Positions 29,891 to 38,945 of a stretch of DNA of 64,000 nucleotides are shown piece by piece. Position numbers and translations under genes: made by a program. The notes beneath the pieces are model-generated. The model had not been told where the DNA came from, ran no database searches, and was given only the letters and a program-made list of their open reading frames with translations. The DNA is taken from assembly GCF_007747795.1 (NCBI RefSeq), contig NZ_CP036275.1, forward strand, positions 7,184,001-7,248,000, read 5' to 3'. The stretch is from Maioricimonas rarisocia. GTDB lineage: Bacteria > Planctomycetota > Planctomycetia > Planctomycetales > Planctomycetaceae. Numbering within the stretch: position 1 is the stretch's first letter; each line of letters begins with the position of its first letter.

Positions 29891-30559
29891 ATGCGTACAT
29901 CCGCCATCATCTTTGACCTCGATGGCACCCTGCTGGACACACTGCAGGACGTCGCCGACGCGGCGAATACGTCGCTCGAGCGGTGCGGCTTTCCGGCCCG
30001 TCCGATCCACGACTACCCGGATCTCATCGGTGGGGGCGTGCGGCACCTGTTTCGCAAGGCGTTGCCGAAGGAGGCAGGGGAATCGGACATCGACCATTGC
30101 GTCGCCGCCTTCCGCGACATCTACGCCGAGCACTGGAACGATACGACCGCCCCGTACCCGGGGATCATCGAGCTGATCGCCCTGCTGCGTGAGCGGGGGC
30201 TGAAGATGGCGGTTCTTTCGAACAAGCCACATGAGTTCACTGTCCGCTGCGTGGCCGCTCATTTCCCCGACGACACGTTCGACCTGGTGGTGGGCGAAGG
30301 GCCGGAAACTCCCACCAAGCCGGACCCGACCGGGGCACTGCGAATCGCGACCGCCTTTGCATGCCAGCCGTCGCAGATGGCGTTTCTGGGGGACAGCGAC
30401 ATCGACATGCATACGGCCGGCCGGGCCGGCATGCGGGCATTCGGTGCCGGCTGGGGCTTTCGCAGCAAGGAAGAACTGCTCCGCTGCGGCGCGGTGGCAG
30501 TGGTCGATCACCCGCGCGAACTCCCTCCGCTGCTGGAACGAGTCGACGGAGAAGAGTAG
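29891..30559 (+). CDS. HAD-family phosphatase, phosphoglycolate phosphatase-like
   Basis: This 222-residue protein of HAD subclass IA has motif I FDLDGTLLDT (nucleophile D9, D11), motif II VLSNKP, motif III lysine in TKPDP and motif IV FLGDSDIDMHTA. This order and length fit the Gph family, which hydrolyses 2-phosphoglycolate, though other small phosphates are possible. The first cap is a short helical type (residues 20-80). The ATG lies about 125 bp after the sulfatase. It is not obviously in an operon. Confidence 0.9.
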   Translation: MRTSAIIFDLDGTLLDTLQDVADAANTSLERCGFPARPIHDYPDLIGGGVRHLFRKALPKEAGESDIDHCVAAFRDIYAEHWNDTTAPYPGIIELIALLRERGLKMAVLSNKPHEFTVRCVAAHFPDDTFDLVVGEGPETPTKPDPTGALRIATAFACQPSQMAFLGDSDIDMHTAGRAGMRAFGAGWGFRSKEELLRCGAVAVVDHPRELPPLLERVDGEE

Positions 30560-30617
30560 GGGGCTGCACCGGAATCGCGCAGGCGGATACGACGGCGCTG
30601 CAGGCTCTGCGAGGCGA

Positions 30618-31727
30618 TCAGCCACTCCCCTGCGCCCGTTGCTTCCATCGTACAGCCAGAGCTGCTGCACAGCCCCCCATCAGCAGCAGCCCGAACGCGA
30701 GCGACCAGTTCATCCAGGCATCAACGCGTTCCGGATCGGCACTGCGGGTCAGGCGAGCCAGGGCTTCCGCCTCTGGAAACATCACCTTCTCAGCATCCGG
30801 TGGCGCAGAGAAACCGGCCGGCAGTTCGGGATCAACAGCCAGGGTGGTGATTCCCCACTGATAGACCTCCTCCGGTGCCACCGAGATGAGCCAGGTCCCG
30901 CGGCGGGGGAACCAGAAACCCGGTTGCGGCGTCTGAAATTCCGTGACTTCGTAAACGCTCTCGGAATGGATGTATTCGGCGTCATCGCTTCCCCAGAAGA
31001 CAATTTCCCGAACCTGCCGAGGCAGGTATCCTCGCGCCGGGTCGAGCGCGATGCGTCGTTCGATCCGCGTGTGCCCGTTTGGTTGGGCAACCGTGCGTGT
31101 CAGCTCCAGGCACTCGTGCCCGTCGACCTCGACCAGTTCGCCGGCTGACCACATGGCCGTATCGCTGAGGATCTCGTCAATCCAGACGGCCCGCTCGACA
31201 TCGAACAGGCCGGTCAGTGGGAGCACCCACGTGCCAGTGACCCCATCCGGGTCCCTGGTGAGCCGCAGAGTCACCGCCCACCAGTACGTACGATCCCGGT
31301 CATCCCCCCGCGAACGACTCCCTTCGGCCATCCAGGAGATTTCTTCGTCTCGTCCCCACCGACGGACATCGATGATCTCCCCCCGCTGGAGCGTCGCCAC
31401 ATCCAGAATGAAGCGGTCGTCCCCGGCCCAGACCAGGCAACCATGGTGGCCCCAGTCCTCGAGAAAGTCGTCTGCGAACTCCTCGTCCCGGAATCGGTGC
31501 TGCAACTGCTGCCGGCAGGCAATGCGGTACTCAACCCGAATGGTGTCGAACGTCTCCCGCCACTGCGTCAGCGCCTCCTGGACGTCGTTGAGGTCGGTCT
31601 CCGACTGTGCGAGCGCTATGGCTGGCCGGAGAAGTCCGAAGACGGCGACGATCGCGAAAGTCGTCGGCAGGCATTGGAAGACGAAAGACGTCCAACGACA
31701 GCACGTGCTGCGTGGGATGGCCCGCAT
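30618..31727 (-). CDS. Exported hypothetical protein with C-terminal membrane anchor
   Basis: This 369-residue protein has an N-terminal hydrophobic leader (TTFAIVAVFGLLRPAIALAQS). A long beta-rich middle region follows, with WGHHGCLVWAGDDRFILDVATL and HECLELTRTVAQPNG. A C-terminal hydrophobic helix (WMNWSLAFGLLLMGGCAAALAV) is followed by RWKQRAQGSG. The middle resembles planctomycete outer-membrane lipoprotein-sorting-like proteins (LolA-like beta half-barrel), a weak impression. GGGGAGG lies 6 nt before the ATG at 31727, so the longer frame upstream is rejected. The function is unknown. Confidence 0.78.
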   Translation of the reverse strand: MRAIPRSTCCRWTSFVFQCLPTTFAIVAVFGLLRPAIALAQSETDLNDVQEALTQWRETFDTIRVEYRIACRQQLQHRFRDEEFADDFLEDWGHHGCLVWAGDDRFILDVATLQRGEIIDVRRWGRDEEISWMAEGSRSRGDDRDRTYWWAVTLRLTRDPDGVTGTWVLPLTGLFDVERAVWIDEILSDTAMWSAGELVEVDGHECLELTRTVAQPNGHTRIERRIALDPARGYLPRQVREIVFWGSDDAEYIHSESVYEVTEFQTPQPGFWFPRRGTWLISVAPEEVYQWGITTLAVDPELPAGFSAPPDAEKVMFPEAEALARLTRSADPERVDAWMNWSLAFGLLLMGGCAAALAVRWKQRAQGSG

Positions 31728-31971
31728 GGCAACCTCCCCAACCTCAAGTGATCGCCTGGTGAGACAGAAGAACGGTGCCGGAGAAGTTCGGCCCGCTGCG
31801 ACGCCATCCACGGTACGCATGTTCCGTCCCGGCAGGCAACAGGATCTCGAGCGAAAAACTTCGTGGGAGAATCGGGAACTCTGTCGATCAGCTCGTTGGC
31901 CGTTCGACAAGGGGGTGACGGGAGGCATCACTCCCGTGCTGTCGGACACACACTCCAGCAGGGCCTTCCCG

Positions 31972-32439
31972 ATGCAGATCGAGCAGAAAGTCACACCGTT
32001 CCTGACCTTCGAGAACCAGGCTGAAGAGGCCGCCCGCTTGTATGTTTCCGTCGTCCCCGATTCCGAACTGGGTCAGGTGACGAAGAATCCGATGACCGGA
32101 GCGGCAATGACGGTCGAGTTCACGCTGGCCGGCCTGAAGTTCGTCGCCCTCAACATGGGTCAGCCGTGTGAGCCGTCGATGGCGTTCTCGATCGCGGTCG
32201 CCTGCGATTCGCAGGAAGAGATCGACCACCTGTGGGCGAAGCTGACCGACGGCGGCGAAGAATTGCAGTGTGGCTGGCTGAAGGACCGCTTCGGCGTCCA
32301 CTGGCAGATCGTGCCGCGGGTGATGACCAAATACCTGCAGGAATCGGATGCCGAGACCGCCGGCCGGGTCATGGGCGCGATGATGCAGATGGTCAAGCTG
32401 GACATCGCCGCGCTGCAGCGGGCCTACGAAGGGAGGTGA
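31972..32439 (+). CDS. PhnB-like VOC family protein
   Basis: This 155-residue protein is of the PhnB/3-dmu-9_3-mt type. It begins KVTPFLTFENQAEEAARLYVSVVPDSEL, then SIAVACDSQEEIDHLWAKLTDGGEELQCGWLKDRFGVHWQIVPR. Such proteins have the vicinal oxygen chelate fold but often lack a known reaction; the old name demethylubiquinone methyltransferase is misleading. Histidine and glutamate metal ligands are only partly kept. The start at 31972 is set by the conserved EQKVTPFL. It sits 55 bp before the YCII-like gene on the same strand. Confidence 0.9.
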   Translation: MQIEQKVTPFLTFENQAEEAARLYVSVVPDSELGQVTKNPMTGAAMTVEFTLAGLKFVALNMGQPCEPSMAFSIAVACDSQEEIDHLWAKLTDGGEELQCGWLKDRFGVHWQIVPRVMTKYLQESDAETAGRVMGAMMQMVKLDIAALQRAYEGR

Positions 32440-32493
32440 TTCCCGGGGACGCTGACGATTCACCAGATGCCGCCAAACGAAGAGGACCAACCG

Positions 32494-32853
32494 ATGAAGT
32501 ACATGGTGCTGCTCTACGCTGCCGAGGGTGCGTGGCCGCCCGACGAGCATCGCGTTGCCCTGCAGCAGTCGATCGACATCTGCCACGAACTGCACGCGAA
32601 GAAACAGTACCTGCACGCCTCGCCACTGCAGCCACCGTCTGCAGCAACCTGCGTGCGCGTGCGGGACGGGAAGAGGATCGTCAGCGATGGACCATTCATC
32701 GAGACGAAGGAGCACCTGGCCGGCTACTTCCTGATTGAGGCCAGGGATCTTGATGAGGCGATTGCGATCGCGGAGCGGATTCCCGGATCACATCGTGGCA
32801 CCGCCGAGATCCGCCCGCTGGTCGAAGTCGAGGGGCTGCCGCAAGTCGAATAA
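32494..32853 (+). CDS. YCII-related protein
   Basis: This 119-residue protein of the YciI-like family has a ferredoxin-type fold: KYMVLLYAAEGAWPPDEH, then DGPFIETKEHLAGYFLIEARDLDEAIAIAERIP. The Asp-Gly-Pro block is typical of the group related to sigma-factor-associated YCII proteins (DGPF). AGAGGA lies before the ATG at 32494. It follows the PhnB-like gene, a pairing often seen together near ECF sigma factors, although no such factor is here. The reaction is unknown. Confidence 0.88.
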   Translation: MKYMVLLYAAEGAWPPDEHRVALQQSIDICHELHAKKQYLHASPLQPPSAATCVRVRDGKRIVSDGPFIETKEHLAGYFLIEARDLDEAIAIAERIPGSHRGTAEIRPLVEVEGLPQVE

Positions 32854-32881
32854 CACAGGCAGAACGCACCAGCCTTGGACG

Positions 32882-34408
32882 TTATTCCCCTGCGTAGACG
32901 ACGCCCAGGGCGTCCAGCACGGCACCGCGCAAGCCATAGAACCCGATGATCGGCTGGTCCTCCCGCTGCAGTCGCGTCGGGTTCTCGGTCGGCTGCCCGA
33001 TCCACTCCGACGTGTACGAGTCGGCCGGATCGAGCTGGCCATCGGCCCTGGTGCGCATGAAGGTCAGCCGCAGTCCGTCCACAAACTCGCCGCGATGCAC
33101 TTCCACCGCTCCCACAACGTAACCGGGTCGGGCAAGCGTGATACTCCAGGGTGGGCGCTGCTCCTCGGACTCATAGAGCGGCTCGACCCTGGCCAGATGC
33201 TCGCTGCCGCTCCACTGCCCTGTCCGGACCTTCACGCCGATCACCGGGTTACCGTCAACCGAGAAGTCCTGGAACGGAATGCCCCCCTCTCCACCGACGA
33301 GTTCTGACCGGTTCGCACCACCGGCGAATCTGTCCCGTGTACTTCGATCGGATCGGGCCATCTCCTGCTGAGCTCTTTCGGCACGGTTCACGTCAGGTCG
33401 GTTGAAGCCGCCTGGAGGAGACTGAGGAGAGGGAGTCGGAGGACGCATCCCGGCCGCGGGATCGCCGCTGGGTATTCCGCCCGGCCCGGGGAAGCCACCG
33501 CGCGGGAACCCCGGAGGAAACGTCGGTACAGAAGGGGCATTCGTCGACGGCGACGAAGCCCCGCTGGATGACTCGTTTGAATTGGACGGCGTGTTCGCCC
33601 CGGACTGTGCGAACGGTCCCGACGATCCTGCCCCACCAGGATTCGTTCCCCCGAACGGTTGATGCGGCTGCACGGGTTCCGGGACGCCGAACTGCTCACG
33701 CGGATTGAAATCCGGCACGCCGGCGATCTCCGGCCTCTCGATGCCGGCCGGCTGCGGCTGCCAGGGGAATGCGCTCAGGCCGACGACGAACAGCACCATT
33801 CCCACCGCACAGGTGACAAGCGGCATCGCCAGAGGAAGTGGTCGGAGGGCGCTGGCCGGCACCTTTGATGTCGCCGCGACGTTGACTCCGTGTCGGCTGA
33901 AGACCTTGACCACCTGCTTCGGATCGACTTTCGGCGGCAGCACCACCAGTTCGCGTTCGCTGCCGTACTCGAATGTCAGCACGTCGTACGGCAGCCCCGA
34001 TTTGCTGCGCAGGGCAATCCGGCAGTTCTCGATGCCGTCGTACTGCCACCGCGTTCGCTGCGTGCGCAGGGCGAGAAACACCGTGTACGTTCGCACACGC
34101 TGGATCCGGTCGGGAAAGAAGGTGATCGCACCTGCAACGTGTTTCTTCACGAAGAACAGGATCTGCGCTGCGACGGCCAGGCCGATCACCGCCCCCAGTC
34201 CGACAGCGACGCCGAAGCCGGGCGGATCCTGGTTGATCGAGAACAACAGCGACATCACTCCGATCCCGGCGGCCCATGCACCGAGAACGGTCACCACCCG
34301 CCAGAGCAGGTCCCCCCGCAGGCGGATGCGTCCGAACAGCGGCTCGTTGAACTGCAGTTCGTCGCTGGTGAGTTTGATTTCTTTCGTCAGCAGATCCCAC
34401 AGCCCCAT
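32882..34408 (-). CDS. Membrane protein with C-terminal jacalin-like domain
   Basis: This 508-residue protein has three hydrophobic segments in its first 210 residues: LLWRVVTVLGAWAAGIGVMS, FGVAVGLGAVIGLAVAAQIL and LAMPLVTCAVGMVLFVVGL. A Pro/Ser/Gly-rich linker of roughly 150 residues follows. The C-terminal 130 residues look like a jacalin-type beta-prism: GGEGGIPFQDF, PVIGVKVRTGQWSG, YVVGAVEVHRGEFVDGLRL and IIGFYGLRGAVLDALGV. Such domains often bind sugars. The linker would let it reach away from the membrane. I take the ATG at 34408 rather than the one 12 bp upstream; both are close to the conserved start GLWDLLTKEI. Confidence 0.75.
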   Translation of the reverse strand: MGLWDLLTKEIKLTSDELQFNEPLFGRIRLRGDLLWRVVTVLGAWAAGIGVMSLLFSINQDPPGFGVAVGLGAVIGLAVAAQILFFVKKHVAGAITFFPDRIQRVRTYTVFLALRTQRTRWQYDGIENCRIALRSKSGLPYDVLTFEYGSERELVVLPPKVDPKQVVKVFSRHGVNVAATSKVPASALRPLPLAMPLVTCAVGMVLFVVGLSAFPWQPQPAGIERPEIAGVPDFNPREQFGVPEPVQPHQPFGGTNPGGAGSSGPFAQSGANTPSNSNESSSGASSPSTNAPSVPTFPPGFPRGGFPGPGGIPSGDPAAGMRPPTPSPQSPPGGFNRPDVNRAERAQQEMARSDRSTRDRFAGGANRSELVGGEGGIPFQDFSVDGNPVIGVKVRTGQWSGSEHLARVEPLYESEEQRPPWSITLARPGYVVGAVEVHRGEFVDGLRLTFMRTRADGQLDPADSYTSEWIGQPTENPTRLQREDQPIIGFYGLRGAVLDALGVVYAGE

Positions 34409-34631
34409 CGCTCGCCCCACGGCCGGATGTCAGATTGAAAGCAGCGGATCCGCCCCGCCATAGTTCCTGAGATTCCTTCGTTACATCAGCAGATCGTTGC
34501 CGCCGCTTCAAGAGAAACGTGTTTCCTGCAGACGACAGCCCGTCTGCCAGGACCTTCGACCAACGAATCTGCCGGAACTTTGATCTCGACGACTGCATCC
34601 AACGTTTACCATGGAACGGAACCGTTCGACG

Positions 34632-34671
34632 GGTTCATCCTCCGGCACTCAGGTTCATCCTCCGGCACTCA
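34632..34671. repeat. 20-bp tandem duplication
   Basis: The 20-bp unit GGTTCATCCTCCGGCACTCA occurs twice in direct succession, exactly. It lies 15 bp before the ATG of the exported protein at 34686, in what should be its 5' leader. It may reflect a recent replication slip. Confidence 0.85.
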
Positions 34672-34685
34672 TCTGGAAGCCTGCC

Positions 34686-35747
34686 ATGCGAACTCTTCTC
34701 ATTGCAACGCTGGTCGCATCGATGGCGGCGGCAACGAGCGCCGCCGACGAGGAACTTTCGCTGGAGTCTCTTCAAACTCGTGCGGACGTCGTGGTCACCG
34801 GATCGTTCGTTGCCGAGCCGGAGCCGCTGAAGAAGCGCAAGCGACGGACCGATGTGCTGCGGTACGAGGCGGAGTTCCGGATCAGCAAGCTGCTCAAGGG
34901 GGAGTCGACCGACGACCGCCGACCGGGTGGGACGATTCGGGTGCTCATTTCGCAGTTGGCTCCTGAAGATGGGGAACCGCAAATCCAATGGAAGCCGCAA
35001 ATGGAATACGTGCTGTTCCTCAAGCACAACGCCAGGAACAGCAAGCGTCCGTACATCACCGTTGATCCCCAACTCGGCATGCAGCCGGCCATACCACCCC
35101 TCACACAACACCTGGCCCGCTTGGGCGCTCCGCACGCGGGGCTTGTACCGCTGCAACCCCGGAACCCAGCTCCGGAATCCATCGAGGCTGAAGCCTTCGA
35201 CCCGCTGCCCCTGGCGGTCGCGCATACGGAACAGCTCGACATCGATCCGAAGAGATACAAACTCGATCAGGGGAAGGCGGCAACGTACTCGCCGGAGAAG
35301 GGACCGGTCCGCTGGCTGGTCACGTTCGAGACGCGCCGGGGCGGACTGCCTCTGCAGATCGCTGGTGTCGGCCGATCACAGGTCTGGCGAATCGAGCCCC
35401 TGAAGCTGCAGCCTCACGTGACGACACATCCGCCGTCCTTCAGCGATCTGACCGGCAGATGGCGGATGATGCTGCCGGCCGGCTACGAACATCACGTGAC
35501 GATCGCTTCGGTCGGTCACGATTTCCATGTGCTCGCGCCGACTCATCTCAACATGGGGGGGATTCTCGTCCGGGACAACGACCGCCTCGTGAGTATCGAG
35601 GAACATGGCCCGAAGAAAGAACGCTTCGTCTGGGAACTCCGTTCGCCGTACCTGCTGACCCTCGTGGGGTCGACCGACGCTTACGGAGCCACGTACGATC
35701 ATGCGATTCTGTTTCGGCCGAAGTTTCCCGAGGGGGACAGCGAGTAG
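34686..35747 (+). CDS. Exported hypothetical protein
   Basis: This 353-residue protein has a signal peptide (TLLIATLVASMAAATSA) and no later membrane helix. The N-terminal part holds VVTGSFVAEPEPLKKRKRRTD and ISKLLKGES. This resembles planctomycete proteins with an OB-fold-like half that respond to cost-of-expression phrases such as VLFLKHN. The C-terminal region (GRWRMMLPAGYEHHVTIASV) looks like a separate beta domain. I cannot assign a function. I set the start at 34686 because it gives a clean signal peptide; the upstream extension crosses the tandem duplication at 34632. Confidence 0.72.
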   Translation: MRTLLIATLVASMAAATSAADEELSLESLQTRADVVVTGSFVAEPEPLKKRKRRTDVLRYEAEFRISKLLKGESTDDRRPGGTIRVLISQLAPEDGEPQIQWKPQMEYVLFLKHNARNSKRPYITVDPQLGMQPAIPPLTQHLARLGAPHAGLVPLQPRNPAPESIEAEAFDPLPLAVAHTEQLDIDPKRYKLDQGKAATYSPEKGPVRWLVTFETRRGGLPLQIAGVGRSQVWRIEPLKLQPHVTTHPPSFSDLTGRWRMMLPAGYEHHVTIASVGHDFHVLAPTHLNMGGILVRDNDRLVSIEEHGPKKERFVWELRSPYLLTLVGSTDAYGATYDHAILFRPKFPEGDSE

Positions 35748-35862
35748 CCCCCATTCTGACTGAATTGCCGTACCACCTCGGGAAAACCCCCGTTGGCAGT
35801 CCGCAGACTGCCTGACAGCATCCGCTCTGCGTGTTCGCTCATCGATCGCGAGACCATCAGGC

Positions 35863-36258
35863 ATGGACTGGATGCAGTGGTACCGGCAACTGGCCAAACC
35901 GGCGTGGACACCCGAACCGGCGACGATCAGCCTCATCTGGCAGATCCTGTACCCGATCATCATCGCAACGTTCGGGTACGTCTTCGTGCAGTGTGCGCGG
36001 CGGAAGATCCCCCGGCGCGTCGCCGTGCCGTTCGCCATCAATCTCGTCGCGAATCTGGCATTCACGCCGATTCAGTTCGGCATGCGCAATCTGCCGCTCG
36101 CGACTGCGGACATTCTCGTGGTGCTGGCGACGATTGTCTGGATGATGATCGCGGTCTGGCCGCATGCCCGCTGGGTGGCGGTGGCTCAGCTGCCATACCT
36201 GACCTGGGTGAGCATCGCGACGGTCCTGCAGCTGTCGATCACCGCGATGAACTGGTGA
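35863..36258 (+). CDS. TspO/MBR family protein
   Basis: This 131-residue membrane protein has about four to five hydrophobic helices. The N-terminal block WYRQLAKPAWTPEPATISLIW matches the TspO loop and first helix (W-x-KP-x-W-P). LANLAFTPIQFGMRNLPLATADILVV carries the N-x-x-F-x-P signature of later helices. TspO proteins bind tetrapyrroles and related ligands and respond to oxygen or stress; the exact role here is unknown. The protein is slightly shorter than the usual 150-160 residues. It stands alone. Confidence 0.72.
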   Translation: MDWMQWYRQLAKPAWTPEPATISLIWQILYPIIIATFGYVFVQCARRKIPRRVAVPFAINLVANLAFTPIQFGMRNLPLATADILVVLATIVWMMIAVWPHARWVAVAQLPYLTWVSIATVLQLSITAMNW

Positions 36259-36652
36259 CGCGCCCGGATCCGCTTGCCCGTGCCCATCGCATTTCGATCG
36301 ATCCCTCGACGGACGCGTCGAGCCGACGTGATCCGGCACGGGCCGGACCTTGTGATCGCACGGTCAATGATCAGCAAGTTTCCAGCGAATCCGGTCCGGG
36401 CAGAAGCATCGACGGCCGCTTACGGGAATTGAAGCGGGCGGTCCGCGAGAGTAAACTGCGCAAGTCGTAACGATTCTGACGCCCAGAGAGGTTGCAGAGG
36501 ACGCGACCCGACGGCAGTTCACGAATCGTCGACGGCGGCAATCGGAAGGATTTGCTGGTGTCGATACTGGAATTGGGGCACTGGTTCGTAACGCACGCGC
36601 CCCTTGAACCGCTGTGCCCCGAGCGCTCAAGCATTGGATTGAGGTTGCCAGA
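36259..36652. other. Intergenic region upstream of the 736-residue exported protein
   Basis: About 390 bp. No gene, hairpin or repeat stands out. Small frames here lack ribosome sites and protein-like composition. It probably holds the promoter of the gene at 36653, but I could not locate it. Confidence 0.5.
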
Positions 36653-38863
36653 ATGACCTGTAAGTTAGCGACGCCCCGCCGCACATCATCACAACGTCCG
36701 GCCCGACTGCTACTCGCCGCGGCTCTGCCGCTCGCGCTGCTGGTCAGTTCCGGCTGGGCAATCCAGAACGAAGAAGCTGCTCCGGAGGGTCTTCAGGGAA
36801 TCATCCCCGAATACGTACCGGAAGGCCTCACCGAAGAAGACTTCGCCACTCTCGAGGGGAACTGGGCCGAATGGGCCCAGAACACCTCGGCCCTGGTCGC
36901 CGAGTTTTACGAAGGGGACAACGCCGGCCAGCCGGCGACCCTCGAACGTTTGAAGGTGAAGCTCGGCACACTCGAAAAGGCTCTGAACAGTCCGCGGTAC
37001 CGCTCGATTCATCCGCAGTTGAGCAACCTGTACGGTAAGCTGTCCCGCCGGGTTGCCGTCGCCGACGCGATCCTCGCCACCCTTGCTGTTGATCCCGAAG
37101 CGGCCCGTGCCGCGCGGGTCGAAGGGGCCTATGGTCATCTGTCCGATGCCCTCGCCGGCCTGCGATCGGACCTGCGTCGCGTTTCGAACGGCCATAAGTG
37201 GCTGCCCTGGGTGAAAGCCGAAGAACTGGCCGCTGCCGCTCGCAGCAACGATACATCCGAAGAAGCAATGACCCTGCTGGCCGACGTTCATCGCAAGATC
37301 GCCACCCGGGGCGAGCTGGACGATGCTGCCCAGCGGGACTTCCTTGGTCGGCCGTCATTCGTCGACCTGGAACACGCCCTGGCCGATGTTCTCGCCGCCA
37401 TGAACGTATCGATCGGCGACGATTACCATGCCACGCTTCGTGATCACGCCGGCCGGCTCGTCGAAGCGATCGAGATCTACGAAGAAGACGGGTCCGGTCC
37501 GGGTGCCGCGGACATTCGTGAAGCCTACAACGCCCTGCGGGAAGTCGCCCTTGATGGGGGAGCGGCCATCTCCGAAGCGATGCGGGCCCACTACTACAAC
37601 TACAATGTTCGCATCATTGCGACCGAAGGTCTGATGCGGCGGTTCATCGAAGAGACGCGGCTGGAATCGGGCTGGATCAACGAGCGTGTCACCGAAGCAC
37701 ACGTCACCGGTTACCAGTGCACCAACGCCACGGTCAGCATCGACCTCAAGCCCAGCCGCGACGGCGCTCTGTTCGACATCACCCTCAGCGGTACGGTCAA
37801 CTCCAACGCGACCGGCACCACCGATCAGGCCCGCGTTCACATCGTCGGCAACCACTACTTCCGGGCGAACAAGGAAGTCCGTTTCGACGGCAAGGAGTTC
37901 TACACGTACCCGGCACACGTCGGCGTGAACGCCAACAACCGGGCCGTCGGTGCGACGACCAAGTTCAGCGGCGTTCCGCTGCTCGGCCACATCGCAGACA
38001 ACATCGCCTACAAGGAAGCCAACAAGCGGATGCCGCAGGCGAACTCGGCGGCCGCCGGCAAAATCTACTCGCAGGTGAAGCGTCAGCTCGATTCCGAAGT
38101 GGACGGCCAGTTCGATGACGCCGCGATGAAGCTCGAGTCGGACTTCTACGGCCCGCTGCGGGAGAATGGACTGTATCCCGATGCCGTCCACCTGAGCAGC
38201 GGCAGCGACTATGTGCTGGCCCGCGGACGGATCATGAGTCCTGCTGAACTGGGTGGCCAGCTGCCGGCTCCGCACGCGGCCCCGCCGCACCGTGGTCTGC
38301 TGCTCGAAATCCACGAAACCATGCTCAACAATGCCGCCGACCGCATGGACTTCGCCGGCAAGACGATGACCGAAGAAGAGGTCCGGGCGAGGCTGCAGGA
38401 GAAGATGCAGGCGATCTTCGGCCGTGAACTCGACCTGCCCGAGCCAGCTCCGCCCGCCGAAGGCGAAGATCCGCAGAACGCGACGCTGGTCTTCGACGAG
38501 ATCGACCCGGTCCGCTTCGACGTCAGCGGCGACACCGTGACGATCATCATCCGGGCCGGTCTCGATCGCGAAGGGCGTGACGACATCCCGACGCAGATCA
38601 TTACCGTCCCGCTGCTGTTCTCGGTCGAAGGGGACCAGATCGTCATGGATCGCGGGAACGTCGGCGTGCGGCCGGTCGAGCGGCCCAGCAGCGTTGCCGA
38701 GCAGGTCGCCCGCGCCAACGTCATGCGGAGCAACATCCAGCGGGCACTCGTGAGCCGCACCTTCGACAGCACTCTCGATCTTGAGATCGAAGGGAAGCAG
38801 TTGAAGCTGTACGTCCGCGAGATTGCTGCCAACGACGGCTGGCTGACAATCGGCGCTCAGTAA
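36653..38863 (+). CDS. Large exported hypothetical protein
   Basis: This 736-residue protein has a signal peptide (LLLAAALPLALLVSSGWA). The first third is helical (SEEAMTLLADVHRKIATRGEL). A middle part is rich in beta strands around TGYQCTNATVSIDLKPS and FDITLSGTVNSNATGTT. This is repeated by a C-terminal part with VFDEIDPVRFDVSGDTVTIIIRAGL and LEIEGKQLKLYVREIAA. I see no known catalytic motif. GAGG lies 9 nt before the ATG at 36653. It may be a surface or envelope structural protein, but that is only an impression. A strong terminator-like hairpin follows. Confidence 0.75.
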   Translation: MTCKLATPRRTSSQRPARLLLAAALPLALLVSSGWAIQNEEAAPEGLQGIIPEYVPEGLTEEDFATLEGNWAEWAQNTSALVAEFYEGDNAGQPATLERLKVKLGTLEKALNSPRYRSIHPQLSNLYGKLSRRVAVADAILATLAVDPEAARAARVEGAYGHLSDALAGLRSDLRRVSNGHKWLPWVKAEELAAAARSNDTSEEAMTLLADVHRKIATRGELDDAAQRDFLGRPSFVDLEHALADVLAAMNVSIGDDYHATLRDHAGRLVEAIEIYEEDGSGPGAADIREAYNALREVALDGGAAISEAMRAHYYNYNVRIIATEGLMRRFIEETRLESGWINERVTEAHVTGYQCTNATVSIDLKPSRDGALFDITLSGTVNSNATGTTDQARVHIVGNHYFRANKEVRFDGKEFYTYPAHVGVNANNRAVGATTKFSGVPLLGHIADNIAYKEANKRMPQANSAAAGKIYSQVKRQLDSEVDGQFDDAAMKLESDFYGPLRENGLYPDAVHLSSGSDYVLARGRIMSPAELGGQLPAPHAAPPHRGLLLEIHETMLNNAADRMDFAGKTMTEEEVRARLQEKMQAIFGRELDLPEPAPPAEGEDPQNATLVFDEIDPVRFDVSGDTVTIIIRAGLDREGRDDIPTQIITVPLLFSVEGDQIVMDRGNVGVRPVERPSSVAEQVARANVMRSNIQRALVSRTFDSTLDLEIEGKQLKLYVREIAANDGWLTIGAQ

Positions 38864-38891
38864 GCACGGCGGATCGGCACGACAACAGATC

Positions 38892-38925
38892 GCGAGCGGT
38901 CGGAGGTTCCACTCCGGCCGCTCGC
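38892..38925. terminator. Bidirectional terminator-like hairpin
   Basis: A 14-bp stem, 38892-38905 with 38912-38925, starts GCGAGCGG and closes on a 6-nt loop, with one T-G wobble. It lies between the convergent genes ending at 38863 (plus) and 38946 (minus). It has no long T-run, but its position and strength suit transcription stopping in both directions. Confidence 0.65.
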
Positions 38926-38945
38926 TTCATTTGCGCCTGCAGATT

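Noticed and set aside
37355-38314. 319-codon minus-strand frame opposite the 736-residue protein
   Set aside because: It is a shadow on the opposite strand, with no motif and no ribosome site.
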